Assembly: GCF_025602895.1 (NCBI RefSeq)
Contig: NW_026516446.1
Coordinates: forward strand, 1-40,335
Direction: 5' to 3'
DNA from: Polychytrium aggregatum
Lineage: Eukaryota; Chytridiomycota; Chytridiomycetes; Polychytriales
DNA length: 40,335 nt
A model generated the notes under the pieces. The model was not told the origin of the DNA. It made no database searches and saw only the letters and a program-made list of their open reading frames with translations. This document shows positions 1 to 9,085 of this stretch, piece after piece (within the stretch, counting starts at the first letter, position 1; each line of letters starts with the position of its first letter). The position numbers and the translations under genes were made by a program.

Positions 1-12
1 GACCATAAGAGC
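1..12 (-). other. 5' end of a probable second tRNA-Val gene, cut by the window edge
   Basis: The minus strand here reads GCTCTTATGGTC, identical to the first 12 bases of the complete tRNA-Val(CAC) gene at 8899-8970. Only the acceptor strand and the start of the D arm are visible; the rest would lie outside the window. It may be a full gene or only the end of the duplicated block. Confidence 0.5.
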
Positions 13-223
13 TTGTCCGGAAATCGCAATTTCCATATATGACCCCTGGATAATCGCCACAGAATATTGCCTCTTGCTCCCAAATTCGTGTGGGTCGTTG
101 CGTCTGGCGACCCCTACCTCCACCCGCCGCCTGTTGGCTCAGCCGTTCGGCCAGCCAACTATGGCGTAATGAGCATGTCTCCTGCTGTCTATTTTGTCCT
201 GTCCTGTAACCTATCCATAGGTC
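1..223. repeat. Left copy of a 223-bp inverted repeat
   Basis: This stretch is the reverse complement of 8688-8910. By eye there is one mismatch (position 215 against 8696). The first 12 bases are the complement of the first 12 bases of the tRNA-Val gene at 8899, so the repeat very likely continues left of the window into a second tRNA-Val gene on the minus strand. The retrotransposon 3' end abuts the inner edge at about 224. An open frame crosses both copies, but it has no ATG at its start and resembles no known protein. Confidence 0.9.
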
Positions 224-443
224 GGTCAATGGGTGGGTCTTTATTAAGACTTTGCCTTAGCGTCCCTGGCGGGCTCTGGCACTGGGTGTGGGCTTTGCCA
301 ACCAGGACATTTTACAATCGTCACTGCGGCGATGTCAAGTTTCGCCGAACTCATCTATTCAGTGACAGTTTGGAATCTGCAGCTCCGACTTCCATGTCCA
401 GACTTGTGCTGATGTATGCCTGTGGCATTACTTCCTCAGGCTC

Positions 444-3400
444 CTACTGTCGTGCGTGGCGTATCCGAGGGATTGGCGTCCACGACAGACATTCAGTTGC
501 GATGTCATCCAACACCGCCACGACATCCAGCCAGATCGCTGGTCTGTTGTTGAGGATTCGTTCGCGTTTGGCTCGCCATTTGCTCAGTTTTTCCTGGTCG
601 ATGGTGGCTGGTCTTGCGGGCACTCGAGCCAGTTTGGGGAGTGCGTCGATTGCAAGGTCGATGTACGTGATGCCTTCGGGGATCCTCGCAGGGTGTACAT
701 ACTGCTCGAGACGGTTCTTGGCTCGGACACATTCCGACGCATGTTTCCTGTTCACGGGAACTTTGGGACCATTGGGTCCGGGCTTCCTGCACGCTCCATC
801 AGGTTTGGGAGGGAAGCCTCCGACCCGCCAGAGAAACATTCTTCGGGCTTGAGCGACTGATATCACTGGCATCCGTGCGGTCAGGATAGGGTCTCCATCC
901 CATTTGTAGGTGCCTGCGATCGACATCACCTTGCTTGGGTTTCTTTCCTTTTCGTAGAAGCGCATAATCATTGCCTTCTTGATGGGAACGCCTGTTCCTG
1001 TCCCCTTCTCGAATAGGGCCGGTCTTGAATGCTCTGGGAAGGTTCTGTGCTGCTGTTCCAGCTCTTTCCAGGTGGCGTTTCCGGTCAGCTTGGAGAGGAT
1101 CCTTTTGTTTGTATCCCTTGCTGGGAGCTCCGCAATGTGTCTGAGCACCTGCGACGTGAGGAAGCCTGGGTCGCCTCTGCGATCGTACCAGCGGCCGAAG
1201 CACTTGATCGTCAGTACTTGTTTCCGAGTTGACATAGAGTATATCCCCGTGACCGCCTGTATCGCCGGCCCGGATATGTTGTGGCGGATGTTGAGGGCGG
1301 ATCGAAGTGTCTCCATCATGCATCGTTGCAGATCGTTCATCGTGGGTCCGCTCAGATTGATGATGGCAAGGCCGTATTCCAGACGCGGTCGGACAAAGGT
1401 CTTGTATATCTTGACTATCAGTCCGGGGTAGATGGATTTGCTGAATATCCCGTGCTTTCTGAGCTCCTTGGTTTGAAGCTGGGCCTTGTGTTTGAGCTTG
1501 CTTGCATGGGCTTCCACGTCAATGCCTTCGGGGCCGAATTGCACCCCAAGATATTTGAAGGTGGAGCGGACAAACTCGAGCGGTGTGTTGTTGAGGATGA
1601 CAGGTGCCGGGTTGGCCTCTGCCGTTGTGACTTCGCATTTGGCTGGCGCGAACATGTAATGATGCTCCGCCGCATGCGCTTCGGATATCCTGATGAGGCT
1701 CTGCAGGTCTGCGTGATCTTTTGCAATCAACGCCATATCATCGGCGTACATGACGTTGTTGATGATAAGATCTCCTATTCGTGGCGAGGCGATCGCCCGG
1801 AGACGTTGTGAGAGGTCGTCCATGAAGAGGCTGTAAAGGGTGGGAGAGAGGACCGATCCTTGCAGCAGCCCCGTCTCAAGCCAGTATGGCTTGGAGCTGG
1901 TGCCGCTCACCAGGACGGTGGTGCTCACGTCGTCAAAGAGAGCACGGAGGATGCGGACCGTGTGCGCGGGAACGTTCCGGTTCTCGAGCTTGGGCCAGAG
2001 CAGCTGACGATCGACCGAGTCGTAAGCGGCCTTGATGTCCATAAAGGCAATCCACGGAGTGTGTCCGTCGTTCATCATCATTTTAACAATGGTGTCGAGT
2101 GCAAAGACCTGGTCCAGGGTCCCTCTGTTGTTGCGGAAGCCTCCTTGGGAGATGTCGATGGCGCCCATCTCCTGCTGCAGTCGGCTGTGAATGATTCGTT
2201 CAAAGACCTTTCGGACGACCTGCAGAAGCGATATTGGCCTGTAGGTCTTGATGTCGGCTTCTTCGCCCTTCTTCTTCCAGATCGGGTGGTTGGTGGCGAC
2301 ATTCCACTCTCGAGGAACGACGCCGGTCCATAGGCACCAGCTGAAAAGCTGACACAGCCATTCGGAGACGTGATCTGTGACCGGGTGCAGGAGCACGGCG
2401 CTGATCCCGTCCGAGCCGGGTGCCTTGCGCTTGCCCGTGTGCTTTATGGCAGACCGTACTTCATTTGCGGTGATTTCGTGGGCACTGGTTCGGCTGAGCA
2501 ACACCTCTCGTGGTAACGGGGTGTTGTTTTTCTCTTGGACACCGTGGCGACTGGAGACATTACCAAAGTGCGTTCGGTATCGCTCCATGCTCTCCTGATC
2601 GTTTGGGAGGATCGACTGGTTGAAATAGCCACTCCTGATCTTGTTCCTCTTGCTGATTTCTTTGAGCAGATCGGTGTCTGATTTGGTCGAGAGGGACTGC
2701 GCCCAGGAGTTGTAAAAGTCTTGCTTTTGTATCCGGATCCGTTGTTTCAGGACGCTATTCCAGTGCCTGTAGTCGGCCATGGCCCGCAGCTGCAGCCTTG
2801 AGCCTTGCGGCAGCTGGTTGATCAGTCGATATGCCGCGTTCCGTCTTCTCTTGGCATCCGCCATTTCCGGGGTCCAGAAGCCGTTTTGTGGGACCGGGCC
2901 GTTTTTCTTGCGCTTGCCAATCACGATGCTGGCAACCGTTGTGATGTGGTTTTGGATGATATTCCACCCTGACTCGACGAGGGCCACGGCTGCTTCGTAC
3001 GCCATTGGTCCATCTTCTTGCGGCAGCCGGTTTCCCAGCCGAGTGATCTGTTCGACGACTGTCGGGTGGTGTTCTTGTATGGCCTCCGTGTACTGCTCGA
3101 GCACTTCCGGGTCCTCGAGCTTTTTTGTCCGCCACACGAGGATTGGTGGCCGTTTGGGCTGCTTCGCAACATCCCACTCGAGCTCCATTGCAACCACACG
3201 GTGGTCGGAGTTGCACGTATCGTTGAAGTGGACCAATGCCGACTTGATCTGGTTGATAAGGGCCGTGGACGCAAAGAACAAGTCGAGGACCGAGTTTTGC
3301 GTGTTTCGTCCCCTTGCGACGTGGGTCCAGTGTTGGCCATAGGGATTGGATGAGTCGACAAACTTCAAATGGCCTTCGTTGATGGCGCTCAAGAGTGGTC

Positions 3401-3935
3401 TGAGTCGGCCGTTGTATATTTCTGTATCCCTGGTCATTCTTCCCATGCGGGTGTTAAAGTCGCCCATGATCACCGAAGGGATGGGAGCGTCCGTCTTGGT
3501 GGTGTTGTTTTTGATCACCGAGACTGCTTCTCTGAACTTTCGCAGTTCAGTGGCGTCGGCCGAGAGTGCAGGTCTGAGGTAGAAGGAGCCAAAGACGATG
3601 CCTCGGAACTTGAACCAGATGCTCGTGTGATGAGGTCCAACGCGGAAGTTGCTAAAGTCTTCGAGGTTGGTGGTTTTCGGGTTCCGAATGAGGGCGATTC
3701 CTCCGGTGCCTCTTGCGAGGCCGTCGACAGAGACATATGGCTCTCGGGTTTCGAAAACTATGAGGTTCTTGTAAGGTCCGATGGATTGCTGTGGTTTGAG
3801 CCACGTTTCCTGCACCGTTATAAAGTCGAGGTCTTTTGCTTTTACCATTTCGATAACCTCGTGTATAGAGGTTTCAAGTCCGCAGACATTCAGGGTCGCG
3901 AACCTAACAGTGGGCGTAGGTTGGGGCTGCATCAT
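444..3935 (-). CDS. LINE ORF2: APE-type endonuclease and reverse transcriptase
   Basis: A 1163-residue polyprotein. The N-terminal 250 residues form an exonuclease-endonuclease-phosphatase domain with the motifs LNVCG, QETWL, GDFNTR and SDHRV, which supply the metal-binding and catalytic residues that nick target DNA. The reverse transcriptase follows, with YRPISLL, QGGFRNNRGT, the FMDIKAAYDSVD block (first catalytic Asp), LLQGSVLSP, and the YADD catalytic box near residue 730. The C-terminus has a C...H-x3-C cluster (CRK ... KHASEC) like the zinc knuckle of many LINE ORF2 proteins. No RNase H domain was recognised. The start ATG overlaps the ORF1 stop as ATGA, so translation is probably coupled by reinitiation. 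The frame is open throughout and the protein could be active. Confidence 0.93.
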   Translation of the reverse strand: MMQPQPTPTVRFATLNVCGLETSIHEVIEMVKAKDLDFITVQETWLKPQQSIGPYKNLIVFETREPYVSVDGLARGTGGIALIRNPKTTNLEDFSNFRVGPHHTSIWFKFRGIVFGSFYLRPALSADATELRKFREAVSVIKNNTTKTDAPIPSVIMGDFNTRMGRMTRDTEIYNGRLRPLLSAINEGHLKFVDSSNPYGQHWTHVARGRNTQNSVLDLFFASTALINQIKSALVHFNDTCNSDHRVVAMELEWDVAKQPKRPPILVWRTKKLEDPEVLEQYTEAIQEHHPTVVEQITRLGNRLPQEDGPMAYEAAVALVESGWNIIQNHITTVASIVIGKRKKNGPVPQNGFWTPEMADAKRRRNAAYRLINQLPQGSRLQLRAMADYRHWNSVLKQRIRIQKQDFYNSWAQSLSTKSDTDLLKEISKRNKIRSGYFNQSILPNDQESMERYRTHFGNVSSRHGVQEKNNTPLPREVLLSRTSAHEITANEVRSAIKHTGKRKAPGSDGISAVLLHPVTDHVSEWLCQLFSWCLWTGVVPREWNVATNHPIWKKKGEEADIKTYRPISLLQVVRKVFERIIHSRLQQEMGAIDISQGGFRNNRGTLDQVFALDTIVKMMMNDGHTPWIAFMDIKAAYDSVDRQLLWPKLENRNVPAHTVRILRALFDDVSTTVLVSGTSSKPYWLETGLLQGSVLSPTLYSLFMDDLSQRLRAIASPRIGDLIINNVMYADDMALIAKDHADLQSLIRISEAHAAEHHYMFAPAKCEVTTAEANPAPVILNNTPLEFVRSTFKYLGVQFGPEGIDVEAHASKLKHKAQLQTKELRKHGIFSKSIYPGLIVKIYKTFVRPRLEYGLAIINLSGPTMNDLQRCMMETLRSALNIRHNISGPAIQAVTGIYSMSTRKQVLTIKCFGRWYDRRGDPGFLTSQVLRHIAELPARDTNKRILSKLTGNATWKELEQQHRTFPEHSRPALFEKGTGTGVPIKKAMIMRFYEKERNPSKVMSIAGTYKWDGDPILTARMPVISVAQARRMFLWRVGGFPPKPDGACRKPGPNGPKVPVNRKHASECVRAKNRLEQYVHPARIPEGITYIDLAIDALPKLARVPARPATIDQEKLSKWRAKRERILNNRPAIWLDVVAVLDDIATECLSWTPIPRIRHARQ

Positions 3936-5269
3936 TTGCGGGGAGGAGTGGTTCCTTCGCGTCCGCCTTTTTCTTGGCGGCCTGGTTTGTTGCGAGCCAG
4001 TTCCTTCGCCTTAGCAGTGATCTGCTCGGCGACGGCTGGGTCGTTCATCTTCCGTTGGTACAAGGTCGCCGTGAGGAGGTCATTGGATTCCGCACATATC
4101 CTGGCAGCGCGTTCAATGAAGCTCTTGATTTGGAGCTTCTTGGACTCCTTCTCGGCCTCGGTGATCTTCGACACGTCCATGTGTGCGACTTCAGTGAATT
4201 TCATGTCCGTAATGTGCTTCAGGAATTCATCCCTCAAGCTCTTGTCCCTGAGAACGAACTCACAGACGCTGTTGTTCACAAAGCTGATATTCAGGATCTG
4301 GTTGGTGGCGAATCCCTTCTCCTTGAAAGCTTGTCTGATAGTGCGGTAGCTACCCCGAGGGATACCCTTGACGTAAACCCAAGCGGCGTTGTCCATCCTA
4401 TCCTTTAAGGGTCCTTCCTCGACAGGGACCGAGGATCTGATCATCCTGAATGGCGTGGCAGTCTTGGGCACCAGCCACTTGCCGTCGGTGGGGTCACGGC
4501 CGCGGAGGATGGCGCCGATGGCCTCGTTCTTCTTGCCGGCATCGGCCTCCTGGTGGACTTTTTCGAGCGCCGCCAGCTTGCGCGCGTCGATTGTCTTGTT
4601 GTCTGGCTGCTTCTTGGCACCCCGCTGGGCGGCTGCTGCGTAGGATGTCGGAGCTGGGCGTTCCGAGATGGCCCGGGACGCATGCTCCAGCTCGGAGGCG
4701 AGCGTCTGCATGCACTCGGTGGCGCTCTGGGTCAGGGCCTTGATTCTAGCAGCTTCCTCGGGCTTGCTGAGGTCCAGCTTGGCGAGTTCTTCGTTAATCT
4801 TCTGAGCTTTCTTGAGAAGCTCACTCTGGATGTGCTGAAGCTGCTGTTGGGGACTCTGCTTCTTGCGCATGTCGGTGGCGCAGACGCGCTTCCCGACAGC
4901 CCTGGCATCGGCGAGGGAGGCCCGTTGTTCGAAAAGCTTCCATCCGGCTTCGTCATGGCGGGTCATCAGGCCCCAGAATACGAGGATGGAAAAATGCTTC
5001 CCGCATTCTTCCACCTTGGTGGCGGCGTCCGGGCTCATCAGCATGTTCTTGCAGACGACCGAGTGCTGGGCGTCGTCGATACGCCAGGCGGGGGGTTTGC
5101 TCCCTCTGCAACGGGAGCATTGAACTTGGTCTGCCTTCAGAGCGAAGACAAACCTAAAGCGGCGGTAGGTGATGTCTTTGAAATCGACCGGGATGAAGTC
5201 CTGGTCGCTGAGAGTGTTGTTCTTGGCCTTCTCGATTCTCGAGAGGGCCCACATCTTTTCCTCAACCAC
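3932..5269 (-). CDS. LINE ORF1: zinc-finger, coiled-coil RNA-binding protein (5' end missing)
   Basis: About 445 residues are visible, beginning at a GTG (5267-5269). The frame stays open further upstream to about 5290, so the true start is absent. The N-terminal part has a cysteine/histidine cluster (CSRCRG ... QHSVVCKN ... CGKHF) that could bind zinc. A Gln/Leu/Lys/Glu-rich stretch with coiled-coil character follows (about residues 135-195). The C-terminal half has a region (AAWVYVKGIP ... CEFVLRD) that resembles the RNA-binding fold of LINE ORF1 proteins, then a basic tail. ORF1 proteins coat element RNA and aid integration; that role is inferred from position and layout because the sequence itself is poorly conserved. 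It overlaps ORF2 by 4 nt. Confidence 0.75.
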   Translation of the reverse strand: MVEEKMWALSRIEKAKNNTLSDQDFIPVDFKDITYRRFRFVFALKADQVQCSRCRGSKPPAWRIDDAQHSVVCKNMLMSPDAATKVEECGKHFSILVFWGLMTRHDEAGWKLFEQRASLADARAVGKRVCATDMRKKQSPQQQLQHIQSELLKKAQKINEELAKLDLSKPEEAARIKALTQSATECMQTLASELEHASRAISERPAPTSYAAAAQRGAKKQPDNKTIDARKLAALEKVHQEADAGKKNEAIGAILRGRDPTDGKWLVPKTATPFRMIRSSVPVEEGPLKDRMDNAAWVYVKGIPRGSYRTIRQAFKEKGFATNQILNISFVNNSVCEFVLRDKSLRDEFLKHITDMKFTEVAHMDVSKITEAEKESKKLQIKSFIERAARICAESNDLLTATLYQRKMNDPAVAEQITAKAKELARNKPGRQEKGGREGTTPPRK

Positions 5270-5275
5270 GTCGGG

Positions 5276-5505
5276 CGGAGAAGCACTGGGCCCTCTCGAT
5301 CCTCAAGAAGGCCAAGAGCAACACTCTCAACGACCAGGACTTCATCCCGGTCGATTTCAAAGACATTACATACCGTAGATTCAGGTTTGTCTTCGCCCTC
5401 AAGGCAGACCAAGTTCAATGCTCCCGTTGCAGAGGGAGCAAACCCCTCGCCTGGCGTATCGACGACGCCCAGCACTCGGTCGTCTGCAAGAACATGCTGA
5501 TGAGC
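5276..5505 (+). pseudogene. Inverted fragment of a second LINE copy (ORF1 5' part)
   Basis: Read on the plus strand, this encodes the same zinc-finger segment as the start of the minus-strand ORF1 (NTLNDQDFIPVDFKDITYRR onward, then CSRCRG and KNMLMS), with a few substitutions such as SNTLND in place of NNTLSD. The two copies meet head-to-head at about 5273 with almost no spacer. Homology stops after KNMLMS at about 5505, 113 bp before the Sel1 gene start. The divergence argues for two separate insertions rather than one twin-primed inversion. Confidence 0.85.
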
Positions 5506-5618
5506 CAATGCCGCTTTGCTTGCCTCTTCCCCCCGTTCCTTCGCTTCATCACCCCGTTCCGTCGCCCTGTTCCGTCAGCCTGTTCCGTCGCCCCTCCCAC
5601 GCTGTCCCCATCGCAACC

Positions 5619-7175
5619 ATGTCCGCCAATGCCCACCCCTCCATCGGTCCAACTCAGCCATCTCCCAGACCGTGCCCAGACATCTTCACCATAATCTGCT
5701 GCAACGACAGCTTCCAGCTCGCCCTCAGCCTCGCCGACATCGAGACCCTGCTCCTCGTCTGCAAGCGGGCCCAGCCACTCCTGGACTCCAAAGTGAATCG
5801 GCTTCGACACTGGTGCAAGGAGAACCGGCTGCACTCTCCAGACAGGCCGCTGCCGGATCTCATCTCTGCCAACGACTTGATTGCCATCTCGCTGCACTAT
5901 GGCGGCCAAGAGACTGCCGACCGATCCTGGCTCGTTGCCTTGGCTGACCAGGGAAACCCTGCTGCGTCATATCTGCTGGCACGAATCCTGCAAGCCAATC
6001 TCGCTCACCGGCAGCCAGTGACTCGGTCCAAGCGGCGAGAAACTCAACAAGAAATCGCCCAGCACCTGGAAACGGCTGCCAACGCAAAGCATCCAATGGC
6101 ACAATTCCACCTGGCCCACTCCTACCGCAACGGACTCGGAGTCTTCCAAGACTACACCAAGGCCGTCGAGCTGTACCGCACACTTGCAGATCGTGGGATG
6201 CCTCAGGCTCAAATCGCCCTTGGCTGCTGCTATGAAGGCGGCGAGAGTGTCGACCAAGACTTTGACACAGCCATTGAGTGGCATTCCAAGGCCGCAGATC
6301 AAGGCAGTGAAGACGGTCGACTCCATATCGTGTTCCTCCGTGGCTGGCTCTCGTTCATCGGCCATGGTGTCGAACAGAGCGACGCCGATGCCTTCAACCG
6401 CTGGCAGGAGGTCAGCCCTCAATCCACCGACCCGGTCATCAAGCCCATCGCCACGCACATGGTTGGGTGGATGCACTATCTCGGCCGGGGTACTGTGCGT
6501 GACGAGCAGAAGGGAGTCAAGATCATCCGGGAGAACAGATCGGATGAGTTTCCCTTGGGAGAAGAGGAGTGTCTCGCTGGTGAAAGTACGAACGTACGTC
6601 CCGACTCCAGCATCCTCGCATCTCGAAAATTCGTCGAGCTGTGCCAGCTGGGATCAGAGCAAGATTGGCTGTGTCGGCACCTCACTGCCGTGTGTCTGGT
6701 TCACGGAGTCGGAGTTCCGGAGGACCAAGTGACGGCCGCAGGCATCTTTGAGCAGCTCGCAAACGACGGTCATAATGACAGCCAGGTGCAGTTGAGAACA
6801 ATGTATTTCTATGGTCGAGGAGTGGAGCCAAACCTCACAAAAGCATTCCAGTGGTGCCAACAAGCTGCAGACCAAAACAACTCCTTTGGACAGTGGATGC
6901 TGGGTACCTGTTATCGCCGGGATGACCCAATCTTCAAAGACTTGATCAAGGCCGCCCAGTGGTTCCACAAGTCGGCCGAACAGTGCAATCGGTATGGACA
7001 AGACTCTCTTGGCTACTGTTACCGATCTGGTGAGGGTGTGGCCAGAAATCTCCATACCTCCCGCTTCTGGTTCAATAAGGCCGAAGATCAAGGTATCCAC
7101 CACGCTTGGCACAGAGTCAAAGTCGTTCATCGAGATTCCAACACCCGAAACAAACGAGTATGTCGGATTCAGTGA
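5619..7175 (+). CDS. Sel1-like repeat protein
   Basis: Single-exon gene for 518 residues. The start ATG (5619) has a good context (gcaaccATGtcc); the frame is open further upstream but that part derives from the LINE fragment and C-rich repeats. The first 100 residues are not recognised. From about residue 110 to 505 there are several helical repeats of the Sel1/TPR-like type, for example HLAHSYRNGLGVFQDYTKAV, LGCCYEGG, MYFYGRGVEPNLTKAFQW and LGYCYRSGEGVARN. Each has the A/G-x-x-x-Y/L-x-x-G-x-G-V signature followed by a D-x-x-K/T-A helix. Such repeats act as protein-binding scaffolds. The family is often expanded in fungi, and a specific partner cannot be inferred. It sits inside the repeat-rich block between LINE remnants and the tRNA-Val repeat. 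Confidence 0.88.
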   Translation: MSANAHPSIGPTQPSPRPCPDIFTIICCNDSFQLALSLADIETLLLVCKRAQPLLDSKVNRLRHWCKENRLHSPDRPLPDLISANDLIAISLHYGGQETADRSWLVALADQGNPAASYLLARILQANLAHRQPVTRSKRRETQQEIAQHLETAANAKHPMAQFHLAHSYRNGLGVFQDYTKAVELYRTLADRGMPQAQIALGCCYEGGESVDQDFDTAIEWHSKAADQGSEDGRLHIVFLRGWLSFIGHGVEQSDADAFNRWQEVSPQSTDPVIKPIATHMVGWMHYLGRGTVRDEQKGVKIIRENRSDEFPLGEEECLAGESTNVRPDSSILASRKFVELCQLGSEQDWLCRHLTAVCLVHGVGVPEDQVTAAGIFEQLANDGHNDSQVQLRTMYFYGRGVEPNLTKAFQWCQQAADQNNSFGQWMLGTCYRRDDPIFKDLIKAAQWFHKSAEQCNRYGQDSLGYCYRSGEGVARNLHTSRFWFNKAEDQGIHHAWHRVKVVHRDSNTRNKRVCRIQ

Positions 7176-8687
7176 TGACTGTACCCCCAATCAAATTTAA
7201 CTGCACAGAGCAACCATTCAAGTTGCTTCATCTTGGTCTAGTCAACCTAAGTGCTGTGAAGATGCAAGGCTTGTTACAACCCTAAACGACACCTGCCTGG
7301 AACCTGGGTCATGTGTTCTCCCTGCTTGCCTCTCATATATAGCCTTCGACCCTCCAAGCCCCTGGTCTCCCCTGTCCTTCGTTATCTTGTTATGGTCGCC
7401 AATATATGTGTTTTCACGGTGACTACAGGCCTTAGATCATCCCCTCCGCCAGAGCCCTCGTAACAAGGCTGTTCCGATGATATAACACTGACTGAATATC
7501 GTTGTTGCGGGCGAACAATATATCCGAATCGCATAATAGCGGTATCTCAAAACATACCCATATACTGATAACTAAGTAACTAGGCTGCAGCTCGAGCGTA
7601 ATTTTGTCAGAGCCAGAGGTTTCCCTCGGAAGGGTCGTCGTGACGACCCTCTTTGTGGTTCTGGATCCGATCATTGGGACTTTACTCCCCGGACTGCAGA
7701 TGTCTTGCTTGGCTTGAGGTTCAAGTTGCCTGATTGGGTTCAATGCCCTCCTTTTGTCGTCAAAGCCCGCTGGCAAGATACCAAAATAGCGCACCAGCCG
7801 ATCCGGTGCTTGAGCATCCCAGCGTGGTTCATGCAGCCGATCATATCCAAAAGCATCGTGCTGCCCATGCAGTCACAATGGCAGACGGCTCGACAGAGAT
7901 CTTGTCGGGCGACACGGAGCTATTCCTGAACTTTGACAATGATGATCTCAGTGGCCGTGTTGGTGGCTAATGACGTTATATCAGCTATCGCTTACTGGCT
8001 ATTGACTCGGCCGATTGGTGCTTTGATGCCTCTACCGATTGGTGCTTTGATGCCTCTACCGATTGTACTCACGACGGGTAAGATGTTGTGATGTACTTGT
8101 TGACTCGCCTGCTTTGGTGTCTTTCTCTTCCGACTTTGTGTCGGAGAATTCCGCAGGCTTTCTCTTTTCCATTTCCAAGTATCAAACATTGAATACAATC
8201 TGGATCCGAGTCGGAGAGCCATCGGGTCAGATAGTAGTGCGTCAGAAGGCGAAGGTCTCCCAGTTGACTTTTGTGGCTCTGTCGTCGATTTATCTCTCTC
8301 GGACGCACGTATATGTCGGTGGTGGACTAGGTCTTCCTTTGAACCTGGTTTGGGCGGTCGAATTTGTGTTGGAAGGGCGAGAGCATTTCCGGACGATCTC
8401 GGGATGGCGTGCATATTTGCAACAAGGCTGAGCAGACCTGTGGTAAAATGAGTGAAAAAGAATACGGTTTGTACAATCCGATCAAGTGAATATGCCCCCA
8501 AGTGTTAGCATCTGGCCTTAACTGGCGCTATACCTATCAAGAATGGATAGACTGTCAGCAAGAAGTCGGCCGATTCACACGGCAGATTCAATAGCATCGG
8601 ATTCGCGATCGTGGCGCATATCGTGGCGTTTGATAAAATCAAGTGCGAGGAGGATAGACTGATGTAACACCTCGTGGCAAAGCAACT
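7176..8687. other. About 1.5 kb with no recognisable gene
   Basis: No conserved protein or intron-exon pattern was found. A perfect tandem duplication of a 24-bp unit (ccgattggtgctttgatgcc plus four bases) lies at 8011-8065. A short plus-strand frame near 7734-7970 has a faintly retroelement-like segment but is too weak to annotate. The region probably holds decayed mobile-element DNA. Confidence 0.4.
8011..8065. repeat. 24-bp tandem repeat, 2.3 copies
   Basis: Two identical 24-bp units followed by the first 7 bases of a third. It lies in the gene-free stretch between the Sel1 gene and the inverted repeat. Confidence 0.9.
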
Positions 8688-8910
8688 GACCTATCGATAG
8701 GTTACAGGACAGGACAAAATAGACAGCAGGAGACATGCTCATTACGCCATAGTTGGCTGGCCGAACGGCTGAGCCAACAGGCGGCGGGTGGAGGTAGGGG
8801 TCGCCAGACGCAACGACCCACACGAATTTGGGAGCAAGAGGCAATATTCTGTGGCGATTATCCAGGGGTCATATATGGAAATTGCGATTTCCGGACAAGC
8901 TCTTATGGTC
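8688..8910. repeat. Right copy of the 223-bp inverted repeat
   Basis: Reverse complement of 1-223. It covers the 5' flank of the tRNA-Val gene and its first 12 bases (8899-8910), so the repeated unit is tRNA-Val plus upstream DNA. It may be a segmental duplication carrying a tRNA gene, the arms of a larger palindrome, or a fold-back assembly join at the sequence end. Confidence 0.9.
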
Positions 8911-8970
8911 TAGTGGTATGACGTGTCCTTCACACGGATAAGGTCCCCAGTTCGATCCTGGGTGGGAGCA
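8899..8970 (+). tRNA. tRNA-Val(CAC)
   Basis: A complete cloverleaf: 7-bp acceptor (GCTCTTA with TGGGAGC, including two G-T pairs), D arm GTC/GAC, anticodon stem TGTCC/GGATA with loop TTCACAC (anticodon CAC), 5-base variable loop, T arm CCCAG-TTCGATC-CTGGG, discriminator A. No intron. The B-box GTTCGATCC is intact. Confidence 0.95.
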
Positions 8971-8985
8971 AAGATAATCTTTAAC

Positions 8986-9067
8986 GACAGCTTAGCCAAG
9001 TGGTTACGGCGTTGGACTTGAAATCCAATGGGCTTTGCCCGCGCAGGTTCGAACCCTGCAGTTGTCG
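8986..9067 (+). tRNA. tRNA-Ser(TGA)
   Basis: A class II tRNA with a 7-bp acceptor (GACAGCT/AGTTGTC), anticodon stem TTGGA/TCCAA around loop CTTGAAA (anticodon TGA), a long variable arm (TGGGCTTTGCCCG), T arm with GGTTCGAACCC, and discriminator G, all typical of serine tRNA. It starts 15 bp after tRNA-Val and has no intron. Confidence 0.96.
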
Positions 9068-9081
9068 CAACGACGATCACA

Positions 9082-9085
9082 TTTT
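9082..9085 (+). terminator. Probable RNA polymerase III terminator
   Basis: The first TTTT run downstream of tRNA-Ser, 15 nt past its 3' end. There is no TTTT in the 15-nt spacer between the two tRNA genes, so this could end a shared transcript. Confidence 0.55.

Larger units (their letters stand above)
224..5290 (-). mobile_element. Non-LTR (LINE-type) retrotransposon, 5'-truncated
   Basis: The element has the two-ORF layout of an APE-type LINE: a nucleic-acid-binding ORF1 (3932-5269) and an endonuclease/reverse-transcriptase ORF2 (444-3935), both on the minus strand. The 3' UTR (224-443) contains an AATAAA signal (plus-strand tttatt at 240-245) and ends at the inner edge of the inverted repeat, without a visible poly(A) tail. 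ORF1 has no ATG at its open 5' end, so the element is probably 5'-truncated, the usual outcome of target-primed reverse transcription. The ORFs have no stops, which suggests a fairly recent insertion. Confidence 0.88.

Noticed and set aside
67..852. Frame sharing its first 52 residues with a frame at 8575-8844
   Set aside because: The identity is due to the 223-bp inverted repeat; the frame starts at TTG, and its later part is antisense to LINE ORF2.
5200..5505. Single LINE with a twin-primed 5' inversion
   Set aside because: The inverted parts cover the same ORF1 segment and differ by substitutions, which points to two separate copies.
7734..7970. Short frame with a segment faintly like a retroelement aspartic protease (TMADGSTEILSGDTELFL)
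   Set aside because: The catalytic D-S/T-G triplet was not found and the match is too short to call.
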